The notes: generated from the sequence alone by a model not told the origin. Positions 15,598 to 26,100 are shown, counted from the stretch's first letter. The stretch: 40,729 nucleotides of DNA from Bacteroidota bacterium (GCA_947504725.1 CANNHN010000001.1:585425-626153); one strand, 5' to 3'. A program made the numbers and translations.

Positions 15598-17607
15598 TTA
15601 CTTAATAGTTGAAAGAACTGCTTTATCAATATTTACAGGATATTTCGCTTTTAAAGAAGCAATCCATTCCTTTTCTAAATAGTTTTGATAATCAGCTGTT
15701 ACCATACCTTTTGAATCTACATAAGATTTAGGCTCTGGTTTTAACAATTTAGCAGTTACGATAATTACTGTTTTTTTATCTTTCTCAGATTTGAAATCTA
15801 AAGAAGTTCCTGGGTTCCAGTTTTTATCAACGAACTCATTTTCTCCTTTATTAAAAACACGTGTTTCAACTTGTAAGTTTAACTGAGAATCTTTGTTAAT
15901 AGTTGCTAAAATATCTTTCTCTGATTTTTTCTTCTTCATTAAGCCTCTTACTTTAGCGGCAACCTTTTCATCTGTACAGCTATAAACAGAAGCTTCAGCA
16001 CGTTCGTCCCACATGTAATTTGTTTTATTTTTTTCATAAAATGCTTTAGAACCTGTAGAATCTTTTACTGCTTTGCTCCATACTTTTTGGTCAGTTAATT
16101 CAAACAATAAAATTCCATCGCGGTATTCTTGCATCAATGCTTTAAACTCAGGATATTTTTTATCCAAACGCTCTTCCTCGTAAGCAACTGCTGATTCCTC
16201 TACATATTGTTTATACAATTGATTTAATACTATTGAATAATCTGTTTTAGGGCGCTTACTTTGATGTGATGCAATGTAGCTTGCAAAATCAGCTTGAGTA
16301 TACATTTTTTCATTAAAGTTAAACATTGGCTTTTTCAAACCCGCTGCTTTAGAAACATCCCAACGTCCATCAAAGAAAAGAGTATCCATTACTTTCACAA
16401 ATTCATCTGCTAATTTTGGATTTTCTTTAAATTTATATTCTGCTTTCACTTTTGCAATTAAAGAAGCGCGACCAGCTTGAGAGCGAGAGTCTTTAGTCAC
16501 TTTAGCTTTCAATTCGTTTTTTAAATCCTCAAAAGAAGCCATCCCTCTTTTATCATTTAACTTAACGATGTGCCATCCGTATTTAGTACGCATTGGTTTG
16601 CCAAAGTCGCCTTTAGTAGTTAAACCAAATGCTGTTTTTTCAAACTCAATAGGCATCTTTCCTGTCCCGAACCATGGTAATTCTCCGCCTTTTTTAGCAG
16701 TTGATTTATCATCTGAAAACTCTGCAGCTAAATCTTCGAACTTAGTTCCCGCTTTTAGTTTATTATATATTTCAGTGATTTTAGTGAATGCATTTAAAGA
16801 ATCTTCTTTAGACATATTTGGAGTTGTTTTCACCATAATGTGTGAAGCCAAAACTTCTCCTTGCGCTTTTCTTCTCTCTGTTACTTTGATAATGTGGTAG
16901 CCATAACGAGTACGAACAGGCATAGAAATTTCACCTACTTTAGTTTTATATGCTGCACTTTCAAAAGGATAAACCATTTGTAAGGATGTGAAAAATCCTA
17001 AATCTCCTCCGTTATCTTTTGATGAAGGATCATCAGAGATACCTTTTTCAGAAGCAACTTTATTAAAATCTTCGCCTTTTAAAATACGAGCACGAATCTT
17101 CATAATTTTATTATATGCATCAATAGTATCTTTAGGCAAAGCGTTTTCAGTCACTTTAACTAAAATATGAGAAGCATGCACATCTTCTTGCATACGGTCA
17201 TATGTTTCTCTCAACAATTTTTCATTTACATCTTTGTCAGTCAAATAGGGTTGAGCTAATTGTTTGCGGTAACCACCTAGCTCTTCTTTAAATGATTTTG
17301 CAGTATCTAAGCCTAATTCTTCGGCTTCTTTTACTTTCAGTTTAAAATTTACGAATAAATCAACATAATCGTTTAATGATTTTGCATCTGTACTTCCTTC
17401 TTTTGTATTGTTTTTGTGAAATACATTCTCAAACTCAGCAACGGTAACTTTAGTGCTACCAATTGTCATTAAAACAGGTTCGTTTTTAACTGGTTCCGCT
17501 GTAACAACAGGCTTAGTTTCCGATTTTTTAGTTTGTGCGCTTGCAGAAGCTACTGTTATCAGTGCCAAAGGCAACATCAATGTTCTTGAAAATACACTCA
17601 TATTCAT
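15598..17607 (-). CDS. Periplasmic PpiC-type peptidyl-prolyl isomerase with two parvulin domains
   Basis: This 669-residue protein has a signal peptide ending in ASASAQ near residue 25 and a helical N-terminal region containing EFENVFHKNNTKEGST. Two parvulin domains follow at about 142-246 (HASHILVKV to YGYHIIKVTERR) and 254-356 (LASHIMVKT to YGWHIVKLNDKR). The remaining ~310 residues are charged and partly helical and probably act as a chaperone arm. The family isomerises X-Pro bonds in secreted and outer-membrane proteins. A well-formed promoter lies just upstream. ATG codons at residues 1 and 3 are both possible starts. It precedes a lipoprotein and a SurA-like gene on the same strand, forming a folding-factor cluster. 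Confidence 0.92.
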   Translation of the reverse strand: MNMSVFSRTLMLPLALITVASASAQTKKSETKPVVTAEPVKNEPVLMTIGSTKVTVAEFENVFHKNNTKEGSTDAKSLNDYVDLFVNFKLKVKEAEELGLDTAKSFKEELGGYRKQLAQPYLTDKDVNEKLLRETYDRMQEDVHASHILVKVTENALPKDTIDAYNKIMKIRARILKGEDFNKVASEKGISDDPSSKDNGGDLGFFTSLQMVYPFESAAYKTKVGEISMPVRTRYGYHIIKVTERRKAQGEVLASHIMVKTTPNMSKEDSLNAFTKITEIYNKLKAGTKFEDLAAEFSDDKSTAKKGGELPWFGTGKMPIEFEKTAFGLTTKGDFGKPMRTKYGWHIVKLNDKRGMASFEDLKNELKAKVTKDSRSQAGRASLIAKVKAEYKFKENPKLADEFVKVMDTLFFDGRWDVSKAAGLKKPMFNFNEKMYTQADFASYIASHQSKRPKTDYSIVLNQLYKQYVEESAVAYEEERLDKKYPEFKALMQEYRDGILLFELTDQKVWSKAVKDSTGSKAFYEKNKTNYMWDERAEASVYSCTDEKVAAKVRGLMKKKKSEKDILATINKDSQLNLQVETRVFNKGENEFVDKNWNPGTSLDFKSEKDKKTVIIVTAKLLKPEPKSYVDSKGMVTADYQNYLEKEWIASLKAKYPVNIDKAVLSTIK

Positions 17608-17635
17608 AGTTTAATGATTTTTTTATTTTGGGTAA

Positions 17636-17665
17636 CAAATGTAGTTATTTATGCGATGTATCAAA
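17636..17665 (-). promoter_or_regulatory. Promoter of the PpiC gene
   Basis: On the minus strand a TTTG (17665-17662) is followed after 18 nt by TACATTTG (17643-17636), a complete match to the Bacteroidota -33/-7 promoter pattern. The predicted transcript start lies about 20 nt before the ATG at 17607. Confidence 0.75.
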
Positions 17666-17810
17666 AATAAAATTGCCCTAAAATTTAGTATTTAAGCTGT
17701 TAAAAATTGTTAACCAAAAACAACGAACAACCTTATCCATAGCCAATTTTACTTAACTTCTCTCATATTCATCTTTTTATTAACAAACAAGCGTAGATAT
17801 ATCAATAACA

Positions 17811-17842
17811 TTTGCCTTTTTTCATATGAAATACTATATTTG
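17811..17842 (+). promoter_or_regulatory. Promoter of the type-B adhesin / SprF operon
   Basis: TTTG (17811-17814), a 20-nt spacer and TATATTTG (17835-17842) match the Bacteroidota -33/-7 consensus. The ATG follows at 17862, giving a very short leader of about 14 nt. Confidence 0.8.
17820..17831. promoter_or_regulatory. Palindrome TTTCATATGAAA, upstream copy (candidate operator)
   Basis: This is a perfect 12-bp palindrome lying between the -33 and -7 elements of the adhesin promoter. An identical copy lies 36 bp downstream. A dimeric regulator binding here would be placed to block polymerase. The operator role is inference. Confidence 0.5.
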
Positions 17843-17855
17843 AAACGATAAACTA

Positions 17856-17867
17856 TTTCATATGAAA
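17856..17867. promoter_or_regulatory. Palindrome TTTCATATGAAA, downstream copy over the start codon
   Basis: This is the second perfect copy of the 12-bp palindrome. Its centre includes the ATG start codon (17862-17864) of the adhesin gene. The half that codes MetLys is under coding constraint, but the upstream half is not, so the exact symmetry is notable. Confidence 0.5.
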
Positions 17868-20288
17868 AAAAGCTCCACTCTATTCCTATTATTGTTTACT
17901 ATTCTAGCCGTTAAAAATGGAACGGCTCAAACGTGGGCACCTCTTGCTAGTGGCACAACAACCCACTTATTAGGTGTTTCAGCTCCCACAGCTACAACTG
18001 TTTACGTTTGTGGTGCCGTAGGAACAATCAGAAAAAGCACAACGACAGGCTTGACCTGGGCTCCTTTGTCGAGTGGAACTGGGCAAACACTCCACTCCAT
18101 ATACTTTACTGACGTATTAAATGGTTTTACAGTTGGTGACAACGGTACGGCATTAAAAACAACTAATGGTGGTACAACGTGGTCGCCAATGTCTGTAGGA
18201 ACAACAGTAGCTTTACGTTTTGTATATTTTTTGGATGCAAATAATGGATACATTACGGGTGCAGGCGGACTTGTATTAAAAACGACTGATGCAGGAGCAA
18301 CTTGGAATCCTTCAACAACAGGTGCTGGTGCTCAACTAAGCTCTATATTTTTCACATCTCCTACAACTGGTTATTCTGCAGGAGTTGGAGGAGTTGCAAT
18401 AAAAACGACTACATCTGCAAGTAGCTGGTCGCCTTTAACAACGGGAGTTTCTTCTTCATTGGGAATTGTATTTTTTCCTTCTACTTCAACAGGAGTAATA
18501 TGTGGTGATTTAGGTGTTATTCTTCGCACTACAACTTCAGGTACAGCATGGGGAACTATTCCTTCTGGAACAACAGACTTTTTAGGTGGTATGGATTTTT
18601 ATGATGCAAACAATGGAGTTATAGTTGGTGGAAATGTGGCATTAAATACTGGAATTATTCTTCAGACAACGAACGCTGGTGCAAGCTGGACATCAACAAT
18701 ACCTGGAACGTCCCGATTAACGAGAGCTGACTTTTTTGACGGAAGCTTAGGATATGCTGTTGGTTTAGATGGTACTCTATTACAATGGACTGTTGCTAGC
18801 ATTGCAGATGCACAATTTACTTCTTCTGCTCCAGGCTGTATTGCACAATCGGTGAACTTTTATAGTGTTATGGCGGGAACTCCTGGCGTTACAGATTCTT
18901 GGGATTTTGGAATTGGCGCTATTCCTGCAACATCAACAAGCTCTAATCCAACAGGAGTTCTATACTCAAGTGCTGGTGCTAAAATTGTTACCCACATTTC
19001 CACAACAAGTTTAGGGTCTGATACCGTTACGAGTATTATTACAATTAATCCATCTCCTTCAGCAATTTATACCTATACACCACCTTCTTGTCCTGGATCT
19101 GCTGTTAACTTTATTAATTTCGGAACTACAGGATCAGGAGTAACCTATTCGTGGGATTTTGGAGCTGGCGCTTCTCCCCTTACGTCAACAGGTGAAAATC
19201 CTTCTGGAATCGTATATAATTCTGGCGGTCCAAAAACAATCACGTTTAGCGTAACCAATCAATATGGTTGTACCACAACTTCAACTCAAACGTTCACCGT
19301 TGATTCTTTACCGATGGCATATGCCGGAATGGATTCAACGATATGTTTTAATACTTCTATAAATTTGGGTGATACAACAATTGCTGGAATGATTTATAGC
19401 TGGAGTCCTGCTTCTTCTTTAAATAGTAGTACCATATCAAATCCTATTGCTAGTCCAGTTTCTCCAACAACAAGTTACATTTTAACTGTTACAAACACCT
19501 CTACGGGCTGTTCTAATAAAGATACAGTTCTTATCACAATGCTTCCTGCTCTTATTGCAAACGCTGGTAGTGACGGTGAAATGTGCTCAAACGATAGCAT
19601 TCAACTTGGAACAGGATTATTATTGGGACAAACATATTCATGGAGTCCTACTACAAACTTAAGCGACTCCACAACTGCTAATCCAACTGCAATTCCAACA
19701 GCAACAACAACCTATACACTTACAGTTTCAGGTTATGGTTGTCCAACAGTTACAGATGAAATAACAATTACTGTGCATAATGCTCCTAGTGTTAGCGCTG
19801 GTGTAGACGACACAACAACAGTTGGTTCTTCTGTTCAATTAAATGCAACGGGAGGAATTTTATATGTTTGGACGCCTTCAGCAACATTGGATAATCCTGG
19901 AATTTACAATCCAATGGCAAGTCCATCAACAACTACAACTTACACTGTTGTTGTTACAGATTTGTTTGGATGCAGAACAAGTGATGCTGTAAAAATTACA
20001 GTTGTAGAACCTGCGTTTTGGGTACCTACAGCTTTCACACCAAACGAAGATGGAAACAGTGATGTGTTTTTTGTTCGTGGTGAAGGGATGTTAAATTTTG
20101 AATTCTCGATCTTTAATCGTTGGGGAGAAAAAATATTTTTGACAAAAGATTTTTACACTGGTTGGGATGGAACTAGACAATCCAATGGAGACAAATTACC
20201 AGAAGGTGCTTATGTTTATCAAATACGCGGAACATTATCGGATGGCAAAATAGTTGATTCAAAAGGAATGATAAATCTCATTCGTTAA
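17862..20288 (+). CDS. Surface protein with YCF48/BNR-type repeats, PKD-like domains and T9SS type-B C-terminal domain
   Basis: The 808-residue protein has a signal peptide (first ~23 residues, ending NGTAQ). Residues ~24-310 hold about seven repeats with the pattern GTTW-P...F.D..NGY..G..G...KTT, the YCF48/BNR-like propeller signature. Then come two PKD-like modules (each with SWDFG) and Ig-like Cys-containing repeats with the phrase NPTA.PTATTTYTLTV. The last ~90 residues (FWVPTAFTPNEDGNSDVFF, IFNRWGEKIF, GWDGTRQSNG, GAYVYQIRG) are a gliding-associated T9SS type-B domain. Type-B cargo such as SprB usually needs a PorP/SprF partner, and one is encoded 46 nt downstream. A role in adhesion or gliding is likely but not proven. 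Confidence 0.9.
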   Translation: MKKSSTLFLLLFTILAVKNGTAQTWAPLASGTTTHLLGVSAPTATTVYVCGAVGTIRKSTTTGLTWAPLSSGTGQTLHSIYFTDVLNGFTVGDNGTALKTTNGGTTWSPMSVGTTVALRFVYFLDANNGYITGAGGLVLKTTDAGATWNPSTTGAGAQLSSIFFTSPTTGYSAGVGGVAIKTTTSASSWSPLTTGVSSSLGIVFFPSTSTGVICGDLGVILRTTTSGTAWGTIPSGTTDFLGGMDFYDANNGVIVGGNVALNTGIILQTTNAGASWTSTIPGTSRLTRADFFDGSLGYAVGLDGTLLQWTVASIADAQFTSSAPGCIAQSVNFYSVMAGTPGVTDSWDFGIGAIPATSTSSNPTGVLYSSAGAKIVTHISTTSLGSDTVTSIITINPSPSAIYTYTPPSCPGSAVNFINFGTTGSGVTYSWDFGAGASPLTSTGENPSGIVYNSGGPKTITFSVTNQYGCTTTSTQTFTVDSLPMAYAGMDSTICFNTSINLGDTTIAGMIYSWSPASSLNSSTISNPIASPVSPTTSYILTVTNTSTGCSNKDTVLITMLPALIANAGSDGEMCSNDSIQLGTGLLLGQTYSWSPTTNLSDSTTANPTAIPTATTTYTLTVSGYGCPTVTDEITITVHNAPSVSAGVDDTTTVGSSVQLNATGGILYVWTPSATLDNPGIYNPMASPSTTTTYTVVVTDLFGCRTSDAVKITVVEPAFWVPTAFTPNEDGNSDVFFVRGEGMLNFEFSIFNRWGEKIFLTKDFYTGWDGTRQSNGDKLPEGAYVYQIRGTLSDGKIVDSKGMINLIR

Positions 20289-20334
20289 TATAAAATTCTA
20301 TACTCTGAGTTTCTAAATTCTAAAAAAACAGAAC

Positions 20335-21384
20335 ATGAAAAAAATATTTCTATTCGCAATTATTCTTCTTACTACTTGTTTTATAAAAAACAAAACCTTT
20401 GCTCAAGATGCTAGATTTGCACAATCGTATGCAAACCCATTGAGAATTAATCCTGCAATGATGGGAGTTAACAGGGATATTGTTTTCGGATTAAATTACC
20501 GAAGCCAATGGTCAACGATTGATAAGGGTTATAAAACCTATTCGTTCACAGCATTGTATCCAATAATTTTAAAAGATGAAAAAGGGAAAGTGGATATTGG
20601 ATTAACAGGAATGAATGATAAGGCTGGTGCTTTTAACTCAGTTGATTTTGGGTTGGCAATAGATTATAGCAAAGAAATTTCGCCAAACAACAATTTATGT
20701 ATTTCGTTGATGGGCGGTTATGCACAAAAATCAATTGATGTAACGGGTCAAACATACGATAGCCAATACTTATTAGGTTCTTACAACGCCACCAATCCTT
20801 CTAACGAAGCAGGTTTATACAGTTCTGTTTCTCATCCTGATTTAGGATTTGGTTTTTTATGGTTTTTTAATCCAAACAGAAAAGAGTCAAGAATCAATGC
20901 ATACATGGGAATCGCTGGATTTCATTTAAATCAACCCAACCAAAGTTTAGCGGGTATGCAGGCACGATTGCCAATGCGTTTTTCGTATCAAGCGGGAATC
21001 AAAGTATTTGGAAATGGCAAAGTGGATCTTAGTCCAGCTGTTCGTGTTAATAATCAAAATGGAAATATTGAACCAGCTGCAGGAATATATGCAAACTACC
21101 ATTTCAACGATCAGCTAGTTTTTGTAATTGGTGGTTGGTATAGAGTTCATGATGCGAATGCAATTGTTGTCGGATTTGAGCATTCAAATTTCACATTCGG
21201 TTATAGTTATGATATGATTAATTCTCCAGGATTAAATGATGCAAAAAACTCAGTAAAAGCTCATGAATTAACATTATCAATTAAGTTTTCGAAAGGCCCT
21301 AAAGCAAAAGCAAATCCGGATGATATAGAAAAAGAAATTTTAAATGGTGCTAAATTTTACTCTAATCCTATTATGTCTTTTTAG
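20335..21384 (+). CDS. PorP/SprF-family T9SS membrane protein
   Basis: This 349-residue protein has a signal peptide (ending NKTFAQ) and then the family opening DARFAQSYANPLRINPAMMG, followed by NYRSQWSTIDKGYKTYSFTA. The rest consists of amphipathic beta strands (for example LGFGFLWFFNPN, NFTFGYSYDMINS) of an outer-membrane barrel. PorP/SprF proteins help secretion or surface anchoring of adjacent type-B cargo such as SprB. It directly follows such a cargo gene, so the two form a cargo-partner pair. The stop codon is TAG and a strong bidirectional terminator follows. Confidence 0.92.
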   Translation: MKKIFLFAIILLTTCFIKNKTFAQDARFAQSYANPLRINPAMMGVNRDIVFGLNYRSQWSTIDKGYKTYSFTALYPIILKDEKGKVDIGLTGMNDKAGAFNSVDFGLAIDYSKEISPNNNLCISLMGGYAQKSIDVTGQTYDSQYLLGSYNATNPSNEAGLYSSVSHPDLGFGFLWFFNPNRKESRINAYMGIAGFHLNQPNQSLAGMQARLPMRFSYQAGIKVFGNGKVDLSPAVRVNNQNGNIEPAAGIYANYHFNDQLVFVIGGWYRVHDANAIVVGFEHSNFTFGYSYDMINSPGLNDAKNSVKAHELTLSIKFSKGPKAKANPDDIEKEILNGAKFYSNPIMSF

Positions 21385-21423
21385 AATTTTCCACAATGGC
21401 GATAAGTATATTTTATAAAACAA

Positions 21424-21450
21424 AAAAAGGAATCCAACGGATTCCTTTTT
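21424..21450. terminator. Bidirectional intrinsic terminator between sprF-like gene and guaB
   Basis: AAAAAGGAATCC-AAC-GGATTCCTTTTT is a perfect 12-bp stem with a 3-nt loop and flanking A and T runs. It lies between two convergent stops and can serve both genes. Confidence 0.88.
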
Positions 21451-21473
21451 CTTTGCGCCTTAGTTGCAAAAAA

Positions 21474-22943
21474 TTATCTACTATAATTCGGAGCTTCTCT
21501 TGTAATTGAAACACCATGTGGATGACTTTCACGAATACCAGAATTCGTTATGCGAATAAACTTTGCCTTTTGCAATTCAGAAATTGTTTTTGAACCACAA
21601 TATCCCATACCAGCTCTTAATCCACCAACAAACTGATAAACAACTTCTGCTAAACTTCCTTTAACAGGAACGCGTCCTGAAATTCCTTCAGGAACTAATT
21701 TTTTAATATCATCTTCAGCATCTTGGAAGTAACGGTCTTTCGAACCCATTTGCATCGCTTCAATAGAGCCCATTCCACGGTACGATTTAAATTTTCTTCC
21801 TTCAAAAATAATTGTTTCTCCTGGAGATTCTTCAACACCTGCAAACATCGAACCCATCATAACAGAACTTGCACCAGCGGCTAACGCTTTTACAATGTCA
21901 CCTGTAAAACGAATACCACCATCAGCAATAATCGGAACACCCTTTCCTTTTAATGCTTTCGCAACTTCCATAACAGCTGTTAATTGTGGCACACCAACAC
22001 CTGCAATAATACGAGTAGTGCAAATAGAGCCTGGACCAATTCCAACTTTTACAGCATCTGCTCCAGCTGCAGCTAAAGCCAATGCAGCTTCCGCTGTTCC
22101 AACATTCCCTACAACAACTTGCAATCCAGAAAATGCTTTCTTAATTTTTTTCAAAGTATCAATTACACCTTTTGAATGTCCGTGCGCAGTATCTAAAACA
22201 ACAGCATCTACTCCCGATTTTACTAACGCTTCAACTCTTTCAATTACATCGCTTGTAACACCAATAGCTGCAGCAACACGCAATCTACCTAAACTATCTT
22301 TGTTCGCATTCGGGTGAACTTTTACTTTTATGATATCTCTGTAAGTAATCAATCCAACTAATTTCCCATTTTTATCTACTACAGGAAGTTTTTCAATTTT
22401 ATGGTTTTGAAGAATTTGCTCCGCTTTTTTTAAATCCATTCCCACTTTAGCAACTACTAGATCTTTGCTTGTCATTACTTCTTTAACAGGACGCTTATGG
22501 TTTTTTTCGAAACGCAAATCACGATTGGTAATAATTCCAATTAAATCTCTTTTGTTATTGATAACTGGAATTCCTCCAATTTTATTCTCTTTCATTAATC
22601 TTAACGCATCCTTTACGGTAGCAGTTTCTTCCAACGTAACAGGATCCAATATCATCCCACTTTCCGAACGCTTTACTTTTCTTACTTGGTCTGCTTGATC
22701 AATGATGCTCATGTTTTTATGAAGCACTCCTATTCCACCTTCTTGTGCAATTGCAATAGCCAATTGATACTCTGTTACGGTATCCATTGCTGCAGAAACA
22801 ATTGGAGTATTAAGGATGATTTTTTTTGTGAAATAAGAGGCCGTATTTACTTCGCGTGGAAGTACTTCCGAATAAGCAGGTACTAAAAGTACATCATCGT
22901 AAGTTAAGCCTTCACCTACAAATTTGCTTGAATCTATTGACAT
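21474..22943 (-). CDS. guaB: Inosine-5'-monophosphate dehydrogenase
   Basis: The 489-residue enzyme oxidises IMP to XMP with NAD+, the committed step to GMP. The N-terminal barrel segment carries EGLTYDDVLLVPAYSEV; two CBS domains follow at about 95-205 (GGIPVINN..LIGIITNRDL and KLPVVD..LVGLITYRDI). Then comes the catalytic loop GIGPGSICTTRI with active Cys308, the phosphate-binding IADGGIRFTGDIVKALAAGA, and the mobile flap RYFQ near RGMGSIEAMQMGSKDRYFQ. Length is normal and all key parts are present. The next enzyme of the pathway, guaA, is also in the window about 11 kb away. Confidence 0.97.
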   Translation of the reverse strand: MSIDSSKFVGEGLTYDDVLLVPAYSEVLPREVNTASYFTKKIILNTPIVSAAMDTVTEYQLAIAIAQEGGIGVLHKNMSIIDQADQVRKVKRSESGMILDPVTLEETATVKDALRLMKENKIGGIPVINNKRDLIGIITNRDLRFEKNHKRPVKEVMTSKDLVVAKVGMDLKKAEQILQNHKIEKLPVVDKNGKLVGLITYRDIIKVKVHPNANKDSLGRLRVAAAIGVTSDVIERVEALVKSGVDAVVLDTAHGHSKGVIDTLKKIKKAFSGLQVVVGNVGTAEAALALAAAGADAVKVGIGPGSICTTRIIAGVGVPQLTAVMEVAKALKGKGVPIIADGGIRFTGDIVKALAAGASSVMMGSMFAGVEESPGETIIFEGRKFKSYRGMGSIEAMQMGSKDRYFQDAEDDIKKLVPEGISGRVPVKGSLAEVVYQFVGGLRAGMGYCGSKTISELQKAKFIRITNSGIRESHPHGVSITREAPNYSR

Positions 22944-22986
22944 ATGAACGGGGTTTGAATTTTAATATCTATGGTTAAAATTCCCG

Positions 22987-22994
22987 CAAAGATA
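22987..22994 (-). promoter_or_regulatory. -7 element of guaB
   Basis: On the minus strand this reads TATCTTTG, matching TAnnTTTG, and is followed by GC as is common in Bacteroidota. It lies about 43 nt before the guaB ATG. A TTTG at 23012-23009 could be the -33 element but the spacing (14 nt) is short. Confidence 0.55.
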
Positions 22995-23124
22995 CATTTT
23001 TTTGGGTACAAATTGCGAATCAAAATGAATCTGCAACCTTTTTCAATAAAAAAAACCCTTCGTTATCCTTTATTATCAGTACAACTAGGGGTTAAATGCT
23101 TTTATAAATTTTGTTATTCCTTTT

Positions 23125-26100
23125 CTATTTCACGATCGTAACAGTCCCTATATATGAGTGTTTTCTATTAAATACATCTGTTAACTTTACTTTCCAAACA
23201 TATACATCTTGTTGCGCAATATCTGCACCGCCATTGGCTCTTCCATCCCATTTATCGTACAAATAACTACCATGAAATATTTCATTTCCCCAACGGTCGA
23301 AAATCCAAATGTCATAATCTACAATTCCAATTCCATCACCGAAGAAAAAATCATTCACGCCATCACCATTTGGTGTAACACAATTAGGAATATAGAAAGT
23401 AAATTCTGGTCCAATCTCAACTGGAGAAGTAACCGATGAAGTACAACCATCAGAGTTCACAACAGTTAATGTAACGTTGTAAATTCCAGGACTAGTTACA
23501 GGATACTGATGAGCATTGTTTTGTGAAGTACTTCCTGTTCCATCACCAAAATCCCATACCCAAGAAACAATGTTAGTATACGATTGATCTGTAAAATTAA
23601 TCATTCCATCAAATATGGTAGATGAAGTTGGATTTGCAGTGAACGCAGCTGTAGGAACTTCAAACACTTGTACAAATTGTGAAATCAACAATGTTGAAGT
23701 ACATCCATTACTAGATGTAACAGTAAGTGTTACATCATAAAACCCACTTGCATTATAACAATGTGAAGGATTTTGTAACGTACTATTGTTACCTGTACCT
23801 GAAGCAGGATCACCAAAATTCCACAACCAAGAAACAATTGTTCCACCACCTGCAGTTGACAAATCAGTGAAGTTAACACATAGCGGAGGACAACCTGGAG
23901 GAGTTGAAGAGAAAGCAACTACTGGAGAAGGATAAAAAGTAAGTGTAACATTTGAAGAAGCAAACGGACATAAAGTAGGACCGTTAGAAGTCAACGTTAA
24001 AGTTACAGAACCACCAATAGTATCAGTAGCACTTGGAGTATACGTTGCATTTAAAGTATTTGCGTTAGGAGAAAAAGTTCCTGTACCACCACTCCAAGTG
24101 CCTCCAGTTGCAGAACCACCAACAGCACCACCCAATGTAACACTAGAACCAAAACACAATGATTGTGCAGAACCAGCATTTGCAGTTTGTACAGCATCTA
24201 CAGTCACAACAACAACATCTGTTGAAGTACAACCAGATGCAGTATTTGTTGTTGTTACAGTATAAGTAGAAGTAGAAACACCCGGACCTGGATTAGTTAA
24301 AGTTACTGTTGGATTTGAAATAGCTGCATTACTCAAACCAGTTGCAGGATTCCAAACGTACGTATCACCAGCAGTTCCTACAAATCCTAAATTTCCTACA
24401 CCACTTGTACAAAAAGAAATATCTGGACCAGCATTCGATGGAGGTGCCGGACTTATTGTTACAGTTGCAATTGCAGTTGAAGTACAAGTTAGAGAAGTTC
24501 CAGTAACGGTATACGATGTTGTAACTAAAGGAGAAGCAGTTGCGGTGGTAACACCTGTTGGAGTTGCCCCAGCAGACCAAGTATACGTAGAAGCGCCACC
24601 AGCAGTTAAAGTGGCAGTAACTCCTGAACATATTGAAGGTGAATTAACAGTAGTAATTGGAAGTGGATTTACAGTGACGGTTGCAATAGCAGTACCAGAA
24701 CAACTTCCAGTTGATCCGGTTACAGTATAAGTAGTTGTAACCGCTGGTGAAGCAGTTGCAGTTGCAACTCCAGTTGATGTTGCCCCAGCTGTCCAAACAT
24801 AAGTTGTTCCTCCACTAGCGGTTAATGTAGCAGTTGCTCCAGCACAAATTGTAGGTGAATTTACATTGACGACAATTGTACCACCATTTGAAATCGTTGC
24901 GACAGCAGTACTTGAACAAGAACCAGTTGTTCCTGTAACAGTATATGAAGTGGTTGTAGCAGGAGTTCCAAAAGCAGTTCCCACTCCAGTAACAGTTACA
25001 CCAGGCGACCACGTATAAGATGTTGCACCGGTTGCAGTAAGAAAAGCGGTATCACCCGGACAAATAGAAGGAGAATTTACAACCACTAAAGGCAATGGAT
25101 TGACAGTTACAATTCCATGAGCAGTATCGGTACAGCCATTTAAATCGGTATACGTAACAATATAAGTTGTGGTAACAGCAGGACTAACAGTTAATGAGGA
25201 TGTTGTTGCTCCTCCAGGAGCCCAAGAGAAACCACCTCCGGCAACGCCAGGTGTAGCTGTAATTGTAGCTGGTATTCCCGCACAAACGGTTTGAGATGTT
25301 GATGTAACAGTTGCTGGAGGATAAACAGTTACCGGGTATGTTAAAAATGTTGTACACATCGGTCCTGCTACCGAAGTAATCGTACAAGTGTAAGTTGTAT
25401 TGGTTGCAGGTGATACTGTAATTGCTTGAGTAGTTTGTCCACCTGGAGCCCAGGAGTATGCAGCTGCACCAGCAGGCGCAGTAAGTGTTGTAGCTACACC
25501 AGGACAAACAAAGTTAGGACCAGTGATGGCCATTGGTGCACATTGAACATCTAAATAAGCATAAGAAAAGTGAGCACCTAAAGAACAATCACCAACCGAA
25601 AATTTAATGGTTGCACAAGAACCAATATATGGTGTAAGATCTACAGCCACTGGTGTCCAAGGTCGATAATATACATCCGTATATCCAGGAGCTAGAAAAA
25701 ATCCAGGAATACCTGGTCCACCCACAACTAAATATTGTCCGCACACAATTGGATTTCCAGCACAATCAAATACTTCAATTTTAAAGAACGGTTGTTGTTC
25801 AGTGGTATGAGCAGTTGCACCATTTGCATCTTGAATTACAACGGCATATTGATAAGTAAGTAATGCATTGGCGGCAGTAACGTTAAAAGTTTGTTGCAAT
25901 GTTGCACCTCCATAACCAGCAGTCACACCATCTCCAAGCATTGCAGAGTTAGGTCCTAAACCTGGAGCTACAACAGGAAATCCACCAATTGGATCTACTC
26001 CTGCTCCTGCAGTAATTGTATGTTGTGGTGCAGCAATTGCAAATGTAATTGGATTGTACGTAGGTGTTGGTGCTCCGGGAGGTCCATCATGAATAGAGTA

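Noticed and set aside
24365-25507. Long Cys/Ser/Trp-rich frames on the minus strand and others on the plus strand inside the giant adhesin genes
   Set aside because: They are out-of-frame readings of the Thr/Gly/Ala repeat DNA and have no start context, signal peptide or domain.
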